A stretch of 35,467 nucleotides of DNA from NCBI GenBank assembly GCA_002938205.1, contig PTKZ01000015.1:1-35467 (forward strand), written 5' to 3'. The notes beneath the pieces were generated by a model that saw nothing but the letters and a program-made list of their open reading frames with translations, did no database searches and had not been told where the DNA came from. Origin of the DNA: Alphaproteobacteria bacterium MarineAlpha5_Bin5. Its GTDB lineage: Bacteria > Pseudomonadota > Alphaproteobacteria > HIMB59 > GCA-002718135. Below, in pieces: positions 1-7,480 of this stretch; position 1 is the stretch's first letter; each line of letters starts with the position of its first letter. The translations under genes and the position numbers were made by a program.

Positions 1-73
1 CCGGACTTGAACCGGCACTCCCAAAAGGGCAAGGATTTTAAGTCCTTTGTGTCTACCATTCCACCACGAGGCC
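1..73 (-). tRNA. tRNA-Leu (anticodon UAA), 3' end cut off by window edge
   Basis: Read on the minus strand, the 5' end is at 73. The sequence gives a 7-nt acceptor strand GGCCTCG, the D-arm with GGTAGAC, an anticodon stem AAGGA/TCCTT around the loop CTTAAAA (anticodon TAA at 40-38), a long variable arm (GCCC TTTT GGG, a class II feature of tRNA-Leu) and the T-arm with GGTTCAAGTCC. The 3' acceptor strand lies outside the window. The 5' half is duplicated at 1553-1599, which suggests the gene is or was an integration site. Confidence 0.93.
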
Positions 74-80
74 AATTGTT

Positions 81-120
81 TTTCAGAAAGATTTCTATTA
101 TATTTCTTCACTTTCTGAAA
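81..120. repeat. Inverted repeat, 10-bp perfect arms
   Basis: TTTCAGAAAG (81-90) is the exact reverse complement of CTTTCTGAAA (111-120), with a 20-nt spacer that contains the tRNA -10 element. It could be a protein-binding dyad, for example a recombinase or repressor site. It is not GC-rich and lacks a T-run, so it is a poor terminator. Confidence 0.6.
97..102 (-). promoter_or_regulatory. -10 element of the tRNA-Leu promoter
   Basis: On the minus strand a perfect TATAAT lies 23 nt upstream of the mature tRNA 5' end. No good -35 hexamer stands at 16-18 bp; weak TTAAAG at 129-124 is 21 bp away. The -10 sits in the spacer of the inverted repeat 81-90/111-120. If the 27-1599 interpretation is right, this promoter came with the inserted DNA. 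Confidence 0.5.
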
Positions 121-134
121 GCACTTTAACATAA

Positions 135-167
135 GTTGCAATTAAATGGGATAGTTAAAATTGCAAC
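135..167. repeat. Inverted repeat, 9-bp perfect arms
   Basis: GTTGCAATT (135-143) is the exact reverse complement of AATTGCAAC (159-167), with a 15-nt spacer. It sits 14 bp beyond the first inverted repeat, at the tRNA-proximal end of the putative element. Function unknown; a binding site at the element end is inference. Confidence 0.5.
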
Positions 168-439
168 AAAAATGATTCGTAATTGGACCGAAAATAAATA
201 GCTGTTTAGATTCAATGTAAGGGTGTTCTATCGGGTCTAAAGTTTTTTTTTGGAAGCTTGAATCGCTAAAATAATTAACACCAGAGAATGAATCAATTTC
301 AAGTAAGATACCTGGCAAGAACTATGGTGTGCGCCTATTTAAACGCCCCACCACTTTTTTTTGAGAAAGCATCCTTTTACTTTAAAAAACATGTTTATAT
401 TATTGTATTAGTGGAATACTTGTATTATTATAATAATAT

Positions 440-1507
440 ATGGATTTATATATTCATATTGGTTACCCAAACACCGCATCTACATTATTTGAGAGAGAGT
501 TTTATTCAAAACACTCTGAAATAAACTATCTAGGAGCAGTAAGCCAGAAATATCAAAAAGAACTAAATTTGGTTCAAAATAATAAAAATAACGACATTCT
601 TTTATACATTTTATACTATATTTTTCATACTTCTCGTGATCAATTTAATAAATCTCTAACAAATTTACATTCAAAAATTTCTGGAATACAATTTGATCAA
701 AATAAAACAAACCTAATTTCGTATACTGGTTTTTTAAATCCAGGAAGGCAATCATACGAGTATCTACTAAGAGATGCTATGAATGCTAAAATAACTGATA
801 ATGAAATTATACACAGAAATAAAAATTTATTTAATGATACTGCTGAACTTTTTTATAGACTAAAAAAATTATTTAATACATTTGATGAAAAAATAAACCT
901 AAAAATTTTTTATACAATTCGAAATCAATGTGAATTTTTAAAATCATATTACACCCATTTTGATACTGCAATTCATTATTTGTATAAAAAAAATATTAAA
1001 TTTAAAGATATAATTAAAAGATTAAATAAAAATGTGATCAATGATGATATTACTTCAAAAATTATGACTTATTTTTATTATAATAAAATAAATAATGAAT
1101 TGTTATCTTTATTTGGTGAGAAAAATATTAATGTATTAGTATATGAAGAATTTGTAGAAAATAGTAAATTGTTTATAAAAAATTTTTCAAACTATTTAAT
1201 GATACATGAAAACGAGTCCTTCAATTTAATGAAAGAAAAAACAACAAACAAGGTTTGGAGATATAATGATGGGAGTTTTCATAAAGACACTAAGTTTATA
1301 TTGTTATTTAAAAAGTCAATAATTTTCAAAATTCTTCGTAAATTATTTCATAAGAATACTAAATTACTAATACATAAATTTTTAGCAAAAGAAATTATTG
1401 GATACAATGATAAGGAAAAAAAAATTATTAAGAAATATTTTTTTGAAGAAAATACTAAATTATCAAAGAAGCTTAATATTGACTTAAAAATGTTTGGATA
1501 TTTTTGA
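440..1507 (+). CDS. Sulfotransferase-family protein (putative)
   Basis: 355 residues. The N-terminus, IHIGYPNTASTL (residues 5-16), matches the beta-strand plus PAPS 5'-phosphosulfate loop of bacterial sulfotransferases, usually IGYPKTATTTL. About residues 156-170 carry YTIRNQ...LKSYY, which resembles the 3'-phosphate binding segment (RNP/RNQ followed by SYY). A later INVLVYEEF stretch is also family-like. Family members transfer sulfate from PAPS to carbohydrates, lipids or other acceptors; the acceptor here is unknown, with surface glycans a guess. The usual P-loop lysine is asparagine (N11), so activity is uncertain. The gene is the only cargo between the two tRNA-Leu fragments and is visibly more AT-rich and Asn/Lys/Ile-rich than its neighbours, consistent with acquisition. 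Start ATG at 440; no clear ribosome binding site. Confidence 0.68.
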   Translation: MDLYIHIGYPNTASTLFEREFYSKHSEINYLGAVSQKYQKELNLVQNNKNNDILLYILYYIFHTSRDQFNKSLTNLHSKISGIQFDQNKTNLISYTGFLNPGRQSYEYLLRDAMNAKITDNEIIHRNKNLFNDTAELFYRLKKLFNTFDEKINLKIFYTIRNQCEFLKSYYTHFDTAIHYLYKKNIKFKDIIKRLNKNVINDDITSKIMTYFYYNKINNELLSLFGEKNINVLVYEEFVENSKLFIKNFSNYLMIHENESFNLMKEKTTNKVWRYNDGSFHKDTKFILLFKKSIIFKILRKLFHKNTKLLIHKFLAKEIIGYNDKEKKIIKKYFFEENTKLSKKLNIDLKMFGYF

Positions 1508-1552
1508 TTTCATTTAAATAATTTAAAATATCTTAATTTTGCAGTACTATTT

Positions 1553-1599
1553 GGGCAAGTATTTTAAGTCCTTTGTGTCTACCATTACACCACGAGGCC
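1553..1599 (-). pseudogene. tRNA-Leu 5'-half fragment (att-like duplicate)
   Basis: This 47-bp stretch matches 27-73 at 45 positions; differences are at 1560 (versus 34) and 1587 (versus 61). It covers the acceptor 5' strand, D-arm, anticodon arm and first strand of the variable arm, then homology stops. Without T-arm and 3' acceptor strand it cannot be a functional tRNA. It starts 17 bp past the stop of the CinA-like gene, in that gene's direction of transcription. Confidence 0.88.
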
Positions 1600-1616
1600 A
1601 ATTTTTGTTGCATTTA

Positions 1617-2363
1617 TCAGACTATTAAACTTTTACCACCTAATAATGAAATCATATTTTCAATTTCTTTTGAAATGACACTTAGATCATCTAAAGTCCA
1701 CGAAGATACAACTATATTAACTCCTCCTGTTTTTTTTATATAATTAAAAAAAGGATAACTTCCTATATTACATTCTGTATATTTTTTTTGAATCTTTTCT
1801 AAATCTACTGATATTGTACTTTCATATAAATTTGTATTAATTGTTAAAGTTTTTTTTGGAGTACCTGTTTTTATTTTTTGTAACACGTTGATAAACATTT
1901 TTTGCATTATTTCAGGAACTCCTGGTAAAACATATATATTTTCAATTATAAATCCTGGCGCAACAGTCATTGGATTTACAATTAATTCTGCATTTTCAGG
2001 CATTTTTGCCATTTTTTTTCTACCGATATTAAACTCGCCTTTGGGATAATAATTTTCCAAAATTCTATATGCCTCATCATGAAAACAATATCTCAAATTT
2101 AAAGCTTCTGAAATGCTTTCTGCAGTAATGTCATCATGAGTTGGTCCTATCCCTCCAGTAGTAAATACGTAGTTATATTTATTCTTGAATGATTTAATAT
2201 TTTTTATAATTACAGTTTTTTGATCTTTTATTACTTTAATTTCTTCAAGTGATATTCCAGAATCATTAAGTTTTTTTGCTATAAAATTAGAATTTGTATC
2301 ATGTGTTCTTCCAGATAATATTTCATCCCCTATAACTAATATACCTGCTTTTAAAATTTCCAT
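1617..2363 (-). CDS. CinA N-terminal/MoaB-like (MoCF_biosynth) protein
   Basis: 248 residues. It carries the two signature segments of the molybdopterin-binding fold: GDEILSGRTHDTN (about 12-24) and TTGGIGPTHDDIT (about 68-80). This is the stand-alone COG1058 form, equivalent to the N-terminal domain of CinA; the C-terminal nicotinamide-nucleotide amidase domain (PncC-like) is absent. Family members bind nucleotides such as ADP-ribose or molybdopterin-AMP; the exact substrate cannot be told from sequence. Start ATG at 2363. It is divergent from map with an 89-bp gap. Its 3' end runs into the tRNA-Leu fragment, suggesting that before the insertion tRNA-Leu lay directly downstream of it. Confidence 0.82.
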   Translation of the reverse strand: MEILKAGILVIGDEILSGRTHDTNSNFIAKKLNDSGISLEEIKVIKDQKTVIIKNIKSFKNKYNYVFTTGGIGPTHDDITAESISEALNLRYCFHDEAYRILENYYPKGEFNIGRKKMAKMPENAELIVNPMTVAPGFIIENIYVLPGVPEIMQKMFINVLQKIKTGTPKKTLTINTNLYESTISVDLEKIQKKYTECNIGSYPFFNYIKKTGGVNIVVSSWTLDDLSVISKEIENMISLLGGKSLIV

Positions 2364-2452
2364 AATTATTTCTATATATTAATATTTTCAGATTAAATAA
2401 TTATTTGTTATGTATTTAATACTATTAAAGATTAGTATATTAACATTTATAC

Positions 2453-3268
2453 ATGCTAGAAAATAATATCCCTCTCTACAATAAAGAAGATTTTAAAGGA
2501 ATGAGAAATGCAGGTTCTTTAGCTGCAAGAATATTAGATGAATTAAAAGAAATAATTAAACCTGGTATTTCAACTTTAGAAATTAATGATTTTTGCAAAG
2601 GTATTGCAGATAATAATAATGCTATATGCGCACCATTTAACTATGGAGAAATTCCTGGAGAAAGAGTTCCTTTTCCTAAACATATATGCACTTCTAAAAA
2701 TGAAATTGTTTGTCATGGAATACCTTCAGAGAAAGATATTTTAGTAAATGGAGATATCATTAATATAGATGTAACTGTTATTTTAAAAGGATGGCATGGA
2801 GATAGTTCAAGAATGTTTCAAGTTGGTGAAATTGATAAAAAAAAATATAAATTATTAAAAACAACTTATGAATGTTTATTAATAGGTATTAGAAATGCTA
2901 TACCTGGAAAAACCTTAGGTGATATTGGTTATAAGATTCAAAATTATGCAAAAAATAAAAATTTTTCCGTTGTTAAAGAATTTTGCGGACATGGTATTGG
3001 AAAAAAATTTCACACACCTCCTAGTGTTTTGCATTATGGAAACAAAGGTCAGGGTGTAAAACTTAAACCAGGAATGATTTTTACCATTGAACCTATGATC
3101 AATGTTGGAGATTGGAAAACAATCATTTTATCTGATGGATGGACTGCCGTAACTAAAGATAAATCTTTATCAGCTCAATTTGAACATACCATTGGTATTA
3201 CAGAAAATGGTAATGAAATATTTACACTTTCAGAAAATAATTCTGATTTTCCTATAAAAGAAATATAA
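2453..3268 (+). CDS. map: Methionine aminopeptidase, type I
   Basis: 271 residues, standard length for type Ia. It removes the initiator methionine from nascent proteins in the cytosol. The five metal ligands are in the expected order: D106 (in NIDVTV), D117 (in GDSSRMF), H180 (in GHGIG), E213 (in TIEPM) and E244 (in FEHT); H88 matches the substrate-contact histidine. There is no N-terminal zinc-finger extension. It heads a plus-strand run (map, purB, bolA, grxD, rarD); purB begins 9 nt after its stop. Confidence 0.96.
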   Translation: MLENNIPLYNKEDFKGMRNAGSLAARILDELKEIIKPGISTLEINDFCKGIADNNNAICAPFNYGEIPGERVPFPKHICTSKNEIVCHGIPSEKDILVNGDIINIDVTVILKGWHGDSSRMFQVGEIDKKKYKLLKTTYECLLIGIRNAIPGKTLGDIGYKIQNYAKNKNFSVVKEFCGHGIGKKFHTPPSVLHYGNKGQGVKLKPGMIFTIEPMINVGDWKTIILSDGWTAVTKDKSLSAQFEHTIGITENGNEIFTLSENNSDFPIKEI

Positions 3269-3277
3269 AAAGAAAAT

Positions 3278-4570
3278 ATGATTCCTAGATATAATAGAAA
3301 ACAAATAGAAAAAATATGGACAAATGAAAATAAATTTAAAATATGGACTGAAATAGAATGTCTAATTGCTGAGCAATTAGCAAAATTAAAAGTAATACCT
3401 CAAAAAGCAGCAAAAGATATAAGAAAAAAAGCTAAATTTAATGTTAGCGAAATAAATAAAATTGAAAAAGTTACCAAGCATGATGTTATTGCATATATAA
3501 ATAACGTAAGTTCATATATTGGTGAATCATCAAAATATTTTCATCATGGAATAACTTCTAGCGATATAATCGATACAAGTTTTTCTATTCAACTTAAAAA
3601 TTCTGCTGAAATAATAAAAGTGCAATTAAGTAATCTAATAAAAACACTTAAAAAACAAAGTATTAAGTACAAAAATCATTATATGATTGGTAGAAGTCAT
3701 GGCATACACGCTGAACCAATAACCTTTGGATTAAAACTAAGTTCTTTTTACTTTGAATTTAAAAGAAATGTTAATAGATTAGATCAAGCAATAAAAGAAG
3801 TTTCAATATGTGCAATTTCAGGACCTGTTGGAACATACAATTCTGTTGACCCAAGTGTTGAAAAATTTGTTGCAAAAAAATTGGGTCTTAAAACTGAAGA
3901 CGTATCTACTCAAGTAATTCCAAGAGATAGACATGCTTTCTTTTTTTCTGTTTTAGGAATTATTGCTTCTTCAATAGAAAGATTAGCAATTGAAATAAGA
4001 CATTTACAAAGAACTGAAATTTTAGAAGTAGAAGAATTTTTTGACAAAAATCAAAAAGGATCATCAGCTATGCCTCATAAAAGAAATCCTGTGTTAAGTG
4101 AAAACTTAACTGGTATCGCTAGATATATTAGAAGCGGTGTAACTCCTGCTCTTGAAAACATAGCATTGTGGCACGAAAGAGATATTAGTCATTCAAGTGT
4201 CGAAAGAATTATTGCGCCTGATATAACAATAGCATTAGATTTTGCATTAGATAGACTTAATCATGTTATCAAAAAATTAGTTGTTTATCCAAAAAATATG
4301 AAAAAAAATTTAAATCTTCTAGGAGGATTACATAAAAGTCAGAATCTATTATTAACTCTAACTAAAAAAGGTCTATCTAGACAAAAAGCATATTCTATAA
4401 TCCAGAAATGCGCAATGACTACATGGAATAACAATAGAGATTTTGAAGAAACATTATTAAAAAATAAAGAAATAAGAAAATATATTTCAGAGAAAGAGTT
4501 AAAAAAGATCATGATGAAAAATGATAAAATTGAAAAAATAGCTTGGATTTTCAAAAATAAAGTTAAATAG
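3278..4570 (+). CDS. purB: Adenylosuccinate lyase
   Basis: 430 residues, full length. It cleaves SAICAR and adenylosuccinate in purine synthesis. The fumarase/aspartase superfamily signature SSAMPHKRNP lies near residues 261-270 and the segment TSSDIIDT near residues 89-96; GRSHG(I)HAEP supplies the catalytic histidine region. It follows map by 9 nt, probably co-transcribed. In many alphaproteobacteria purB lies upstream of purC/purS/purQ/purL and then bolA and grxD; here bolA follows purB directly. Confidence 0.96.
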   Translation: MIPRYNRKQIEKIWTNENKFKIWTEIECLIAEQLAKLKVIPQKAAKDIRKKAKFNVSEINKIEKVTKHDVIAYINNVSSYIGESSKYFHHGITSSDIIDTSFSIQLKNSAEIIKVQLSNLIKTLKKQSIKYKNHYMIGRSHGIHAEPITFGLKLSSFYFEFKRNVNRLDQAIKEVSICAISGPVGTYNSVDPSVEKFVAKKLGLKTEDVSTQVIPRDRHAFFFSVLGIIASSIERLAIEIRHLQRTEILEVEEFFDKNQKGSSAMPHKRNPVLSENLTGIARYIRSGVTPALENIALWHERDISHSSVERIIAPDITIALDFALDRLNHVIKKLVVYPKNMKKNLNLLGGLHKSQNLLLTLTKKGLSRQKAYSIIQKCAMTTWNNNRDFEETLLKNKEIRKYISEKELKKIMMKNDKIEKIAWIFKNKVK

Positions 4571-4607
4571 TCTTTATTTTTTTATATTTCTAAACTATTT
4601 AGTTATT

Positions 4608-4838
4608 ATGCCTATTAGCCAAGAAAGATTAGAAAAGTTAATTAAAGATTCAATACCAGACTGCAAAATTGCTATTAATGATTTAAAGGGAGATGGAGAT
4701 CATTATAGTGCTACAATTATATCAAAAACTTTTAAAGGAAAAACTCGTGTAGAGCAGCATAAAATGGTTTATGATGCTTTAAAAGGTGGAATGGGTAATG
4801 AATTGCATGCACTTATGCTTAAAACTAAATCGGAGTAA
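4608..4838 (+). CDS. bolA: BolA-family protein
   Basis: 76 residues, typical of the short monothiol-glutaredoxin-partner BolA type. Visible are GDGDHYSATI (residues 28-37), the RVEQHKMVYDAL helix (47-58) and the conserved ELHALMLKT tail with H67. BolA proteins form [2Fe-2S]-bridged heterocomplexes with CGFS glutaredoxins and act in iron-sulfur cluster handling and iron sensing. The next gene, 2 nt downstream, is exactly such a glutaredoxin, which supports a joint role. Confidence 0.92.
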   Translation: MPISQERLEKLIKDSIPDCKIAINDLKGDGDHYSATIISKTFKGKTRVEQHKMVYDALKGGMGNELHALMLKTKSE

Positions 4839-4840
4839 TT

Positions 4841-5188
4841 ATGGAAGAAAATAAAATTATTGATGTAACAGAAATGATTAAAAATGAGATTAAATCCAAT
4901 GATATTGTTTTATTTATGAAAGGAACTCCAGTTTTCCCTATGTGTGGTTTTTCCGCTGCAGTAGTTCAAATACTAACTGATATAGGTGTTAAGTTTAATA
5001 GTATTAATGTTTTAGATAGTAATGAAATGAGAGAGGGAATAAAACAATTTTCTAATTGGCCAACAATACCTCAACTATATATAAAAGAAGAATTTGTTGG
5101 TGGATGCGATATTGTAAAAGAAATTTATGAAAGCGGAGAACTTTTACAGTTATTAAATAGAAAAGGTATTGAAGTAAAATCTAGATAG
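4841..5188 (+). CDS. grxD: Monothiol glutaredoxin, CGFS type (Grx4-like)
   Basis: 115 residues. The CGFS active site lies at residues 35-38, preceded by the FMKGTP segment, with the WPTIPQLYI cis-proline motif and a GGCD glutathione-binding segment further on. These proteins carry and transfer [2Fe-2S] clusters and partner with BolA. The ATG follows the bolA stop by 2 nt, so translation is probably coupled. The rarD TTG start lies 2 nt after its stop. Confidence 0.96.
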   Translation: MEENKIIDVTEMIKNEIKSNDIVLFMKGTPVFPMCGFSAAVVQILTDIGVKFNSINVLDSNEMREGIKQFSNWPTIPQLYIKEEFVGGCDIVKEIYESGELLQLLNRKGIEVKSR

Positions 5189-5190
5189 TT

Positions 5191-6084
5191 TTGAAATTTC
5201 ATTCTTTTTACAAAGGAACTTTTTATATTTGCATAGCCTCAGTTTTTTGGGGAATGCCACAGCCATTAATCTTTAATGAAATAAAATACGTTCCACCTTT
5301 AGAAGTTGCTTTTCATAGAGGTTTATGGTCGTTTATATTTCTTTGTTTGATATTATTATCTTTTGTTAAAATTAGAGATTTTATTGAAATATTTAATTCA
5401 AAAAAAAATATAATAATTTTATCGATTACAGCTTCATTGATTACTATAAATTGGACAGGATTTATTTTTGCTGTAAGTATAAATAAAGTTCAGGATGCTT
5501 CTTTGGGATATTTTATTACTCCTATGATCAGCATTCTTTTAGGTTATTTTTTTTTAAGTGAAAAAATTAATTTACTAAAGTTTACTTCAGTTAGCTTAAT
5601 GTTAATTGCAATTATTTTTTTATTTCTTAATATTAAACCTTATCCATACATTGCTTTATTAATAGGTACTACATGGGGAATTTATGGATTGTTAAGGAAG
5701 CAAATTAATGTCAGGCCTGCTTTAGGTCTTTTATATGAATGTACTGTAATTTCATTATTTTCTTTTCCTTATTTAATTTATATTTATATAAAAGGATCCG
5801 GTTTTTTTTTAAATTACAATTCTTTTACTACTATATTTTTAATTATGACTGGAATCGTAACAATTTTTCCTTTATTTTTTTTTAATCTGGGTATTAAACA
5901 CATTTCTTTAGGTTATGCTGGTGTTTTATTTTATTTGGCACCTACTTTTCATTTTATAACTTCAGTTTTTATTTTGAAAGAAGAACTCCACTTAGTAAAA
6001 CTAATATCTTTTTTTATTATTTGGATAGGAATTATTATATTTATAATCGATGTTATTATAAAAGAAAAATTTTATCGAGAATAG
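5191..6084 (+). CDS. rarD: EamA/RarD-type transporter, DMT superfamily
   Basis: 297 residues, about ten hydrophobic segments, inner membrane. The N-terminal pattern ([13 protein letters not shown].., [13 protein letters not shown]) and the mid-segment [26 protein letters not shown] closely follow E. coli RarD, as does the length. The natural substrate of RarD proteins is not established; DMT exporters often move amino acids or metabolites. The start is TTG at 5191, 2 nt after grxD; there is no earlier in-frame ATG. Its 3' end overlaps the convergent rpsD by 13 bp. Confidence 0.87.
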   Translation: MKFHSFYKGTFYICIASVFWGMPQPLIFNEIKYVPPLEVAFHRGLWSFIFLCLILLSFVKIRDFIEIFNSKKNIIILSITASLITINWTGFIFAVSINKVQDASLGYFITPMISILLGYFFLSEKINLLKFTSVSLMLIAIIFLFLNIKPYPYIALLIGTTWGIYGLLRKQINVRPALGLLYECTVISLFSFPYLIYIYIKGSGFFLNYNSFTTIFLIMTGIVTIFPLFFFNLGIKHISLGYAGVLFYLAPTFHFITSVFILKEELHLVKLISFFIIWIGIIIFIIDVIIKEKFYRE

Positions 6085-6692
6085 TATTCTATTACTAAGT
6101 TAGGTTCCATTGTAACTGGATAAGGAACATCATGCATCATAGGTGCACGTAAAAATCTTCCTTTAAATTCCTTAACATCAACTTCTATATACTCAGGTAT
6201 TTCTCTCTCTTGTGAAACAATTGATTCTTGTACAAGATTTATTTCTTTACTTTGATTTTTTAATGATACTTCATCCCCATCTTGAACTGTATATGATGGA
6301 ATATTAACTTTCTTACCATTAACTTGAACATGTCCATGATTTACTAATTGTCTAGCAGCAAAAATTGTTGGGACAAACTTCATTCTATAAACTATAGCGT
6401 CAAGTCTTCTTTCAAGAAGTTCAATTAATATTTGACTTGTATCTCCTTTAATATTTGATGCTTTTTTATAAATTCTCCTAAATTGTTTTTCAGTTAAATC
6501 GCCATAGTAAAATTTCAACTTTTGCTTTGCAAATAATTGATTTCCATAGTCAGAAAGTTTTTTTCTTTGACTCATTGCGCCATGCTGACCAGGTTTAGAA
6601 TTTCTTTTATTATATGGACTTTTTGGCCGACCCCAAAGATTACATCCAAGTCTTCTGTCAATTTTGTATTTAGTTGTACTTCTTTTTGTCAT
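6072..6692 (-). CDS. rpsD: 30S ribosomal protein S4
   Basis: 206 residues, normal length. It is a primary 16S rRNA-binding protein of the small subunit. The N-terminus ([16 protein letters not shown]) and the S4 RNA-binding domain ([13 protein letters not shown]...[22 protein letters not shown], about residues 94-140) are clear. It stands alone rather than in the alpha operon, as in most alphaproteobacteria. ATG at 6692, a few nt after a good promoter (6706-6733). Confidence 0.97.
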   Translation of the reverse strand: MTKRSTTKYKIDRRLGCNLWGRPKSPYNKRNSKPGQHGAMSQRKKLSDYGNQLFAKQKLKFYYGDLTEKQFRRIYKKASNIKGDTSQILIELLERRLDAIVYRMKFVPTIFAARQLVNHGHVQVNGKKVNIPSYTVQDGDEVSLKNQSKEINLVQESIVSQEREIPEYIEVDVKEFKGRFLRAPMMHDVPYPVTMEPNLVIEYYSR

Positions 6693-6705
6693 GTATTAAC
6701 GGGGG

Positions 6706-6733
6706 TATATAGAGATAAAATTAATGTTGTCAA
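6706..6733 (-). promoter_or_regulatory. rpsD promoter (-35 TTGACA, -10 TATATA)
   Basis: On the minus strand a consensus TTGACA (6733-6728), a 16-bp spacer and TATATA (6711-6706) stand just upstream of rpsD. The predicted start of transcription is near 6699, leaving a leader of only some 7 nt before the ATG at 6692 and no room for a normal Shine-Dalgarno sequence. Confidence 0.62.
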
Positions 6734-6756
6734 ATTGAATATTGTTCATTTTTAGC

Positions 6757-7476
6757 CTATTTGCTTAGTTTTTTAAGCATGCCCCACAACATCTGTATTT
6801 CTTTTTTTGATAAATTTGCCTTAAGGTATAATGAAAATATATTATTAATCATACTTTCTCTTTTTTCAGAAGGTTTAAAAAAATTAGCTTTATCTAGTAT
6901 TTTTATTAAGTGTTCCATAAATTTTGATAAATCTTTTTTTGGTGCTCTTTCTACAAATGCATTATCGATAGTCATTTGATTTTTTTTTGAAATCAATTGA
7001 TGTTCATGTATTTTATATGCAATAATTGATACCGCATGAGATAAATTTAAAGATTTGTTAAAATTAACAGTAGGTATTGTAAAAATGTAATCTGCTAATC
7101 GAATTTCAGTATTTGAAAGACCAGAATTTTCGGGACCGAAAATTATAGCTGAATTTTTTTGAATATTTAAAGATTTTTTTAATTGTAAAAAATTATTGCA
7201 TGTTTTTTTTTCTAAAAAACGTTTTCTATTTGTGGTTGCTATTACTAAATTAAACTTATTTAAAGCTTCATTTATATCTGAAAAAACTTTGGTATTTTCT
7301 ATAATTTTTTTTGCATTTTTTGAAGCATCCATGGCTTTTTTATTAGGCCATTTTTCCCTTGGAGATACTATAGATAGTTTATTAAAACCAAAATTGTCCA
7401 TTGCTCTAGCAACCATACCGATGTTTTCAGGTAACTGGGGTCTGACTAATACAAAGGTAGTTCTATTTAGATACAA
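6757..7476 (-). CDS. trmJ: tRNA (cytidine/uridine-32-2'-O)-methyltransferase TrmJ, SPOUT class
   Basis: 239 residues. The N-terminus FVLVRPQLPENIGMVARAM (8-26) is the SpoU-family motif 1; motif 2 is FGPENSGLSN and motif 3 IPT..FNKSLNLSHAV. These place it in the TrmJ/LasT branch that methylates ribose 32 in the tRNA anticodon loop with S-adenosylmethionine. The start is a TTG at 7476: an ATG 18 nt upstream is in frame but is followed by a stop one codon later, and the next internal methionine would delete motif 1. It lies 4 nt after cimA on the same strand. Confidence 0.9.
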   Translation of the reverse strand: MYLNRTTFVLVRPQLPENIGMVARAMDNFGFNKLSIVSPREKWPNKKAMDASKNAKKIIENTKVFSDINEALNKFNLVIATTNRKRFLEKKTCNNFLQLKKSLNIQKNSAIIFGPENSGLSNTEIRLADYIFTIPTVNFNKSLNLSHAVSIIAYKIHEHQLISKKNQMTIDNAFVERAPKKDLSKFMEHLIKILDKANFFKPSEKRESMINNIFSLYLKANLSKKEIQMLWGMLKKLSK

Positions 7477-7480
7477 AATT

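Larger units (their letters stand above)
74..439. other. 366-bp non-coding stretch beside the tRNA
   Basis: No convincing coding sequence. It holds the tRNA-Leu -10 element (minus strand), two perfect inverted repeats (81-120 and 135-167), homopolymer A/T tracts, and the upstream region of the sulfotransferase gene. A short open frame at 288-524 overlaps the sulfotransferase in another frame and has no plausible protein features. Confidence 0.6.
27..1599. mobile_element. Candidate small tRNA-targeted integrated element with sulfotransferase cargo
   Basis: The element is bounded by a 47-bp direct repeat (27-73 and 1553-1599) made of the tRNA-Leu 5' half, offset by exactly 1526 bp. The left copy belongs to the intact tRNA; the right copy is a dead fragment. 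Between them lie a non-coding end with two inverted repeats and a single sulfotransferase-like gene. There is no integrase, so this would be a non-autonomous or decayed element. tRNA genes are established attachment sites for tyrosine integrases. That this unit moved as a piece is inference. Confidence 0.55.

Noticed and set aside
288..524. 78-codon open frame upstream of the sulfotransferase
   Set aside because: Overlaps the start of the better-supported sulfotransferase frame, no family features, low-complexity AT-rich residues.
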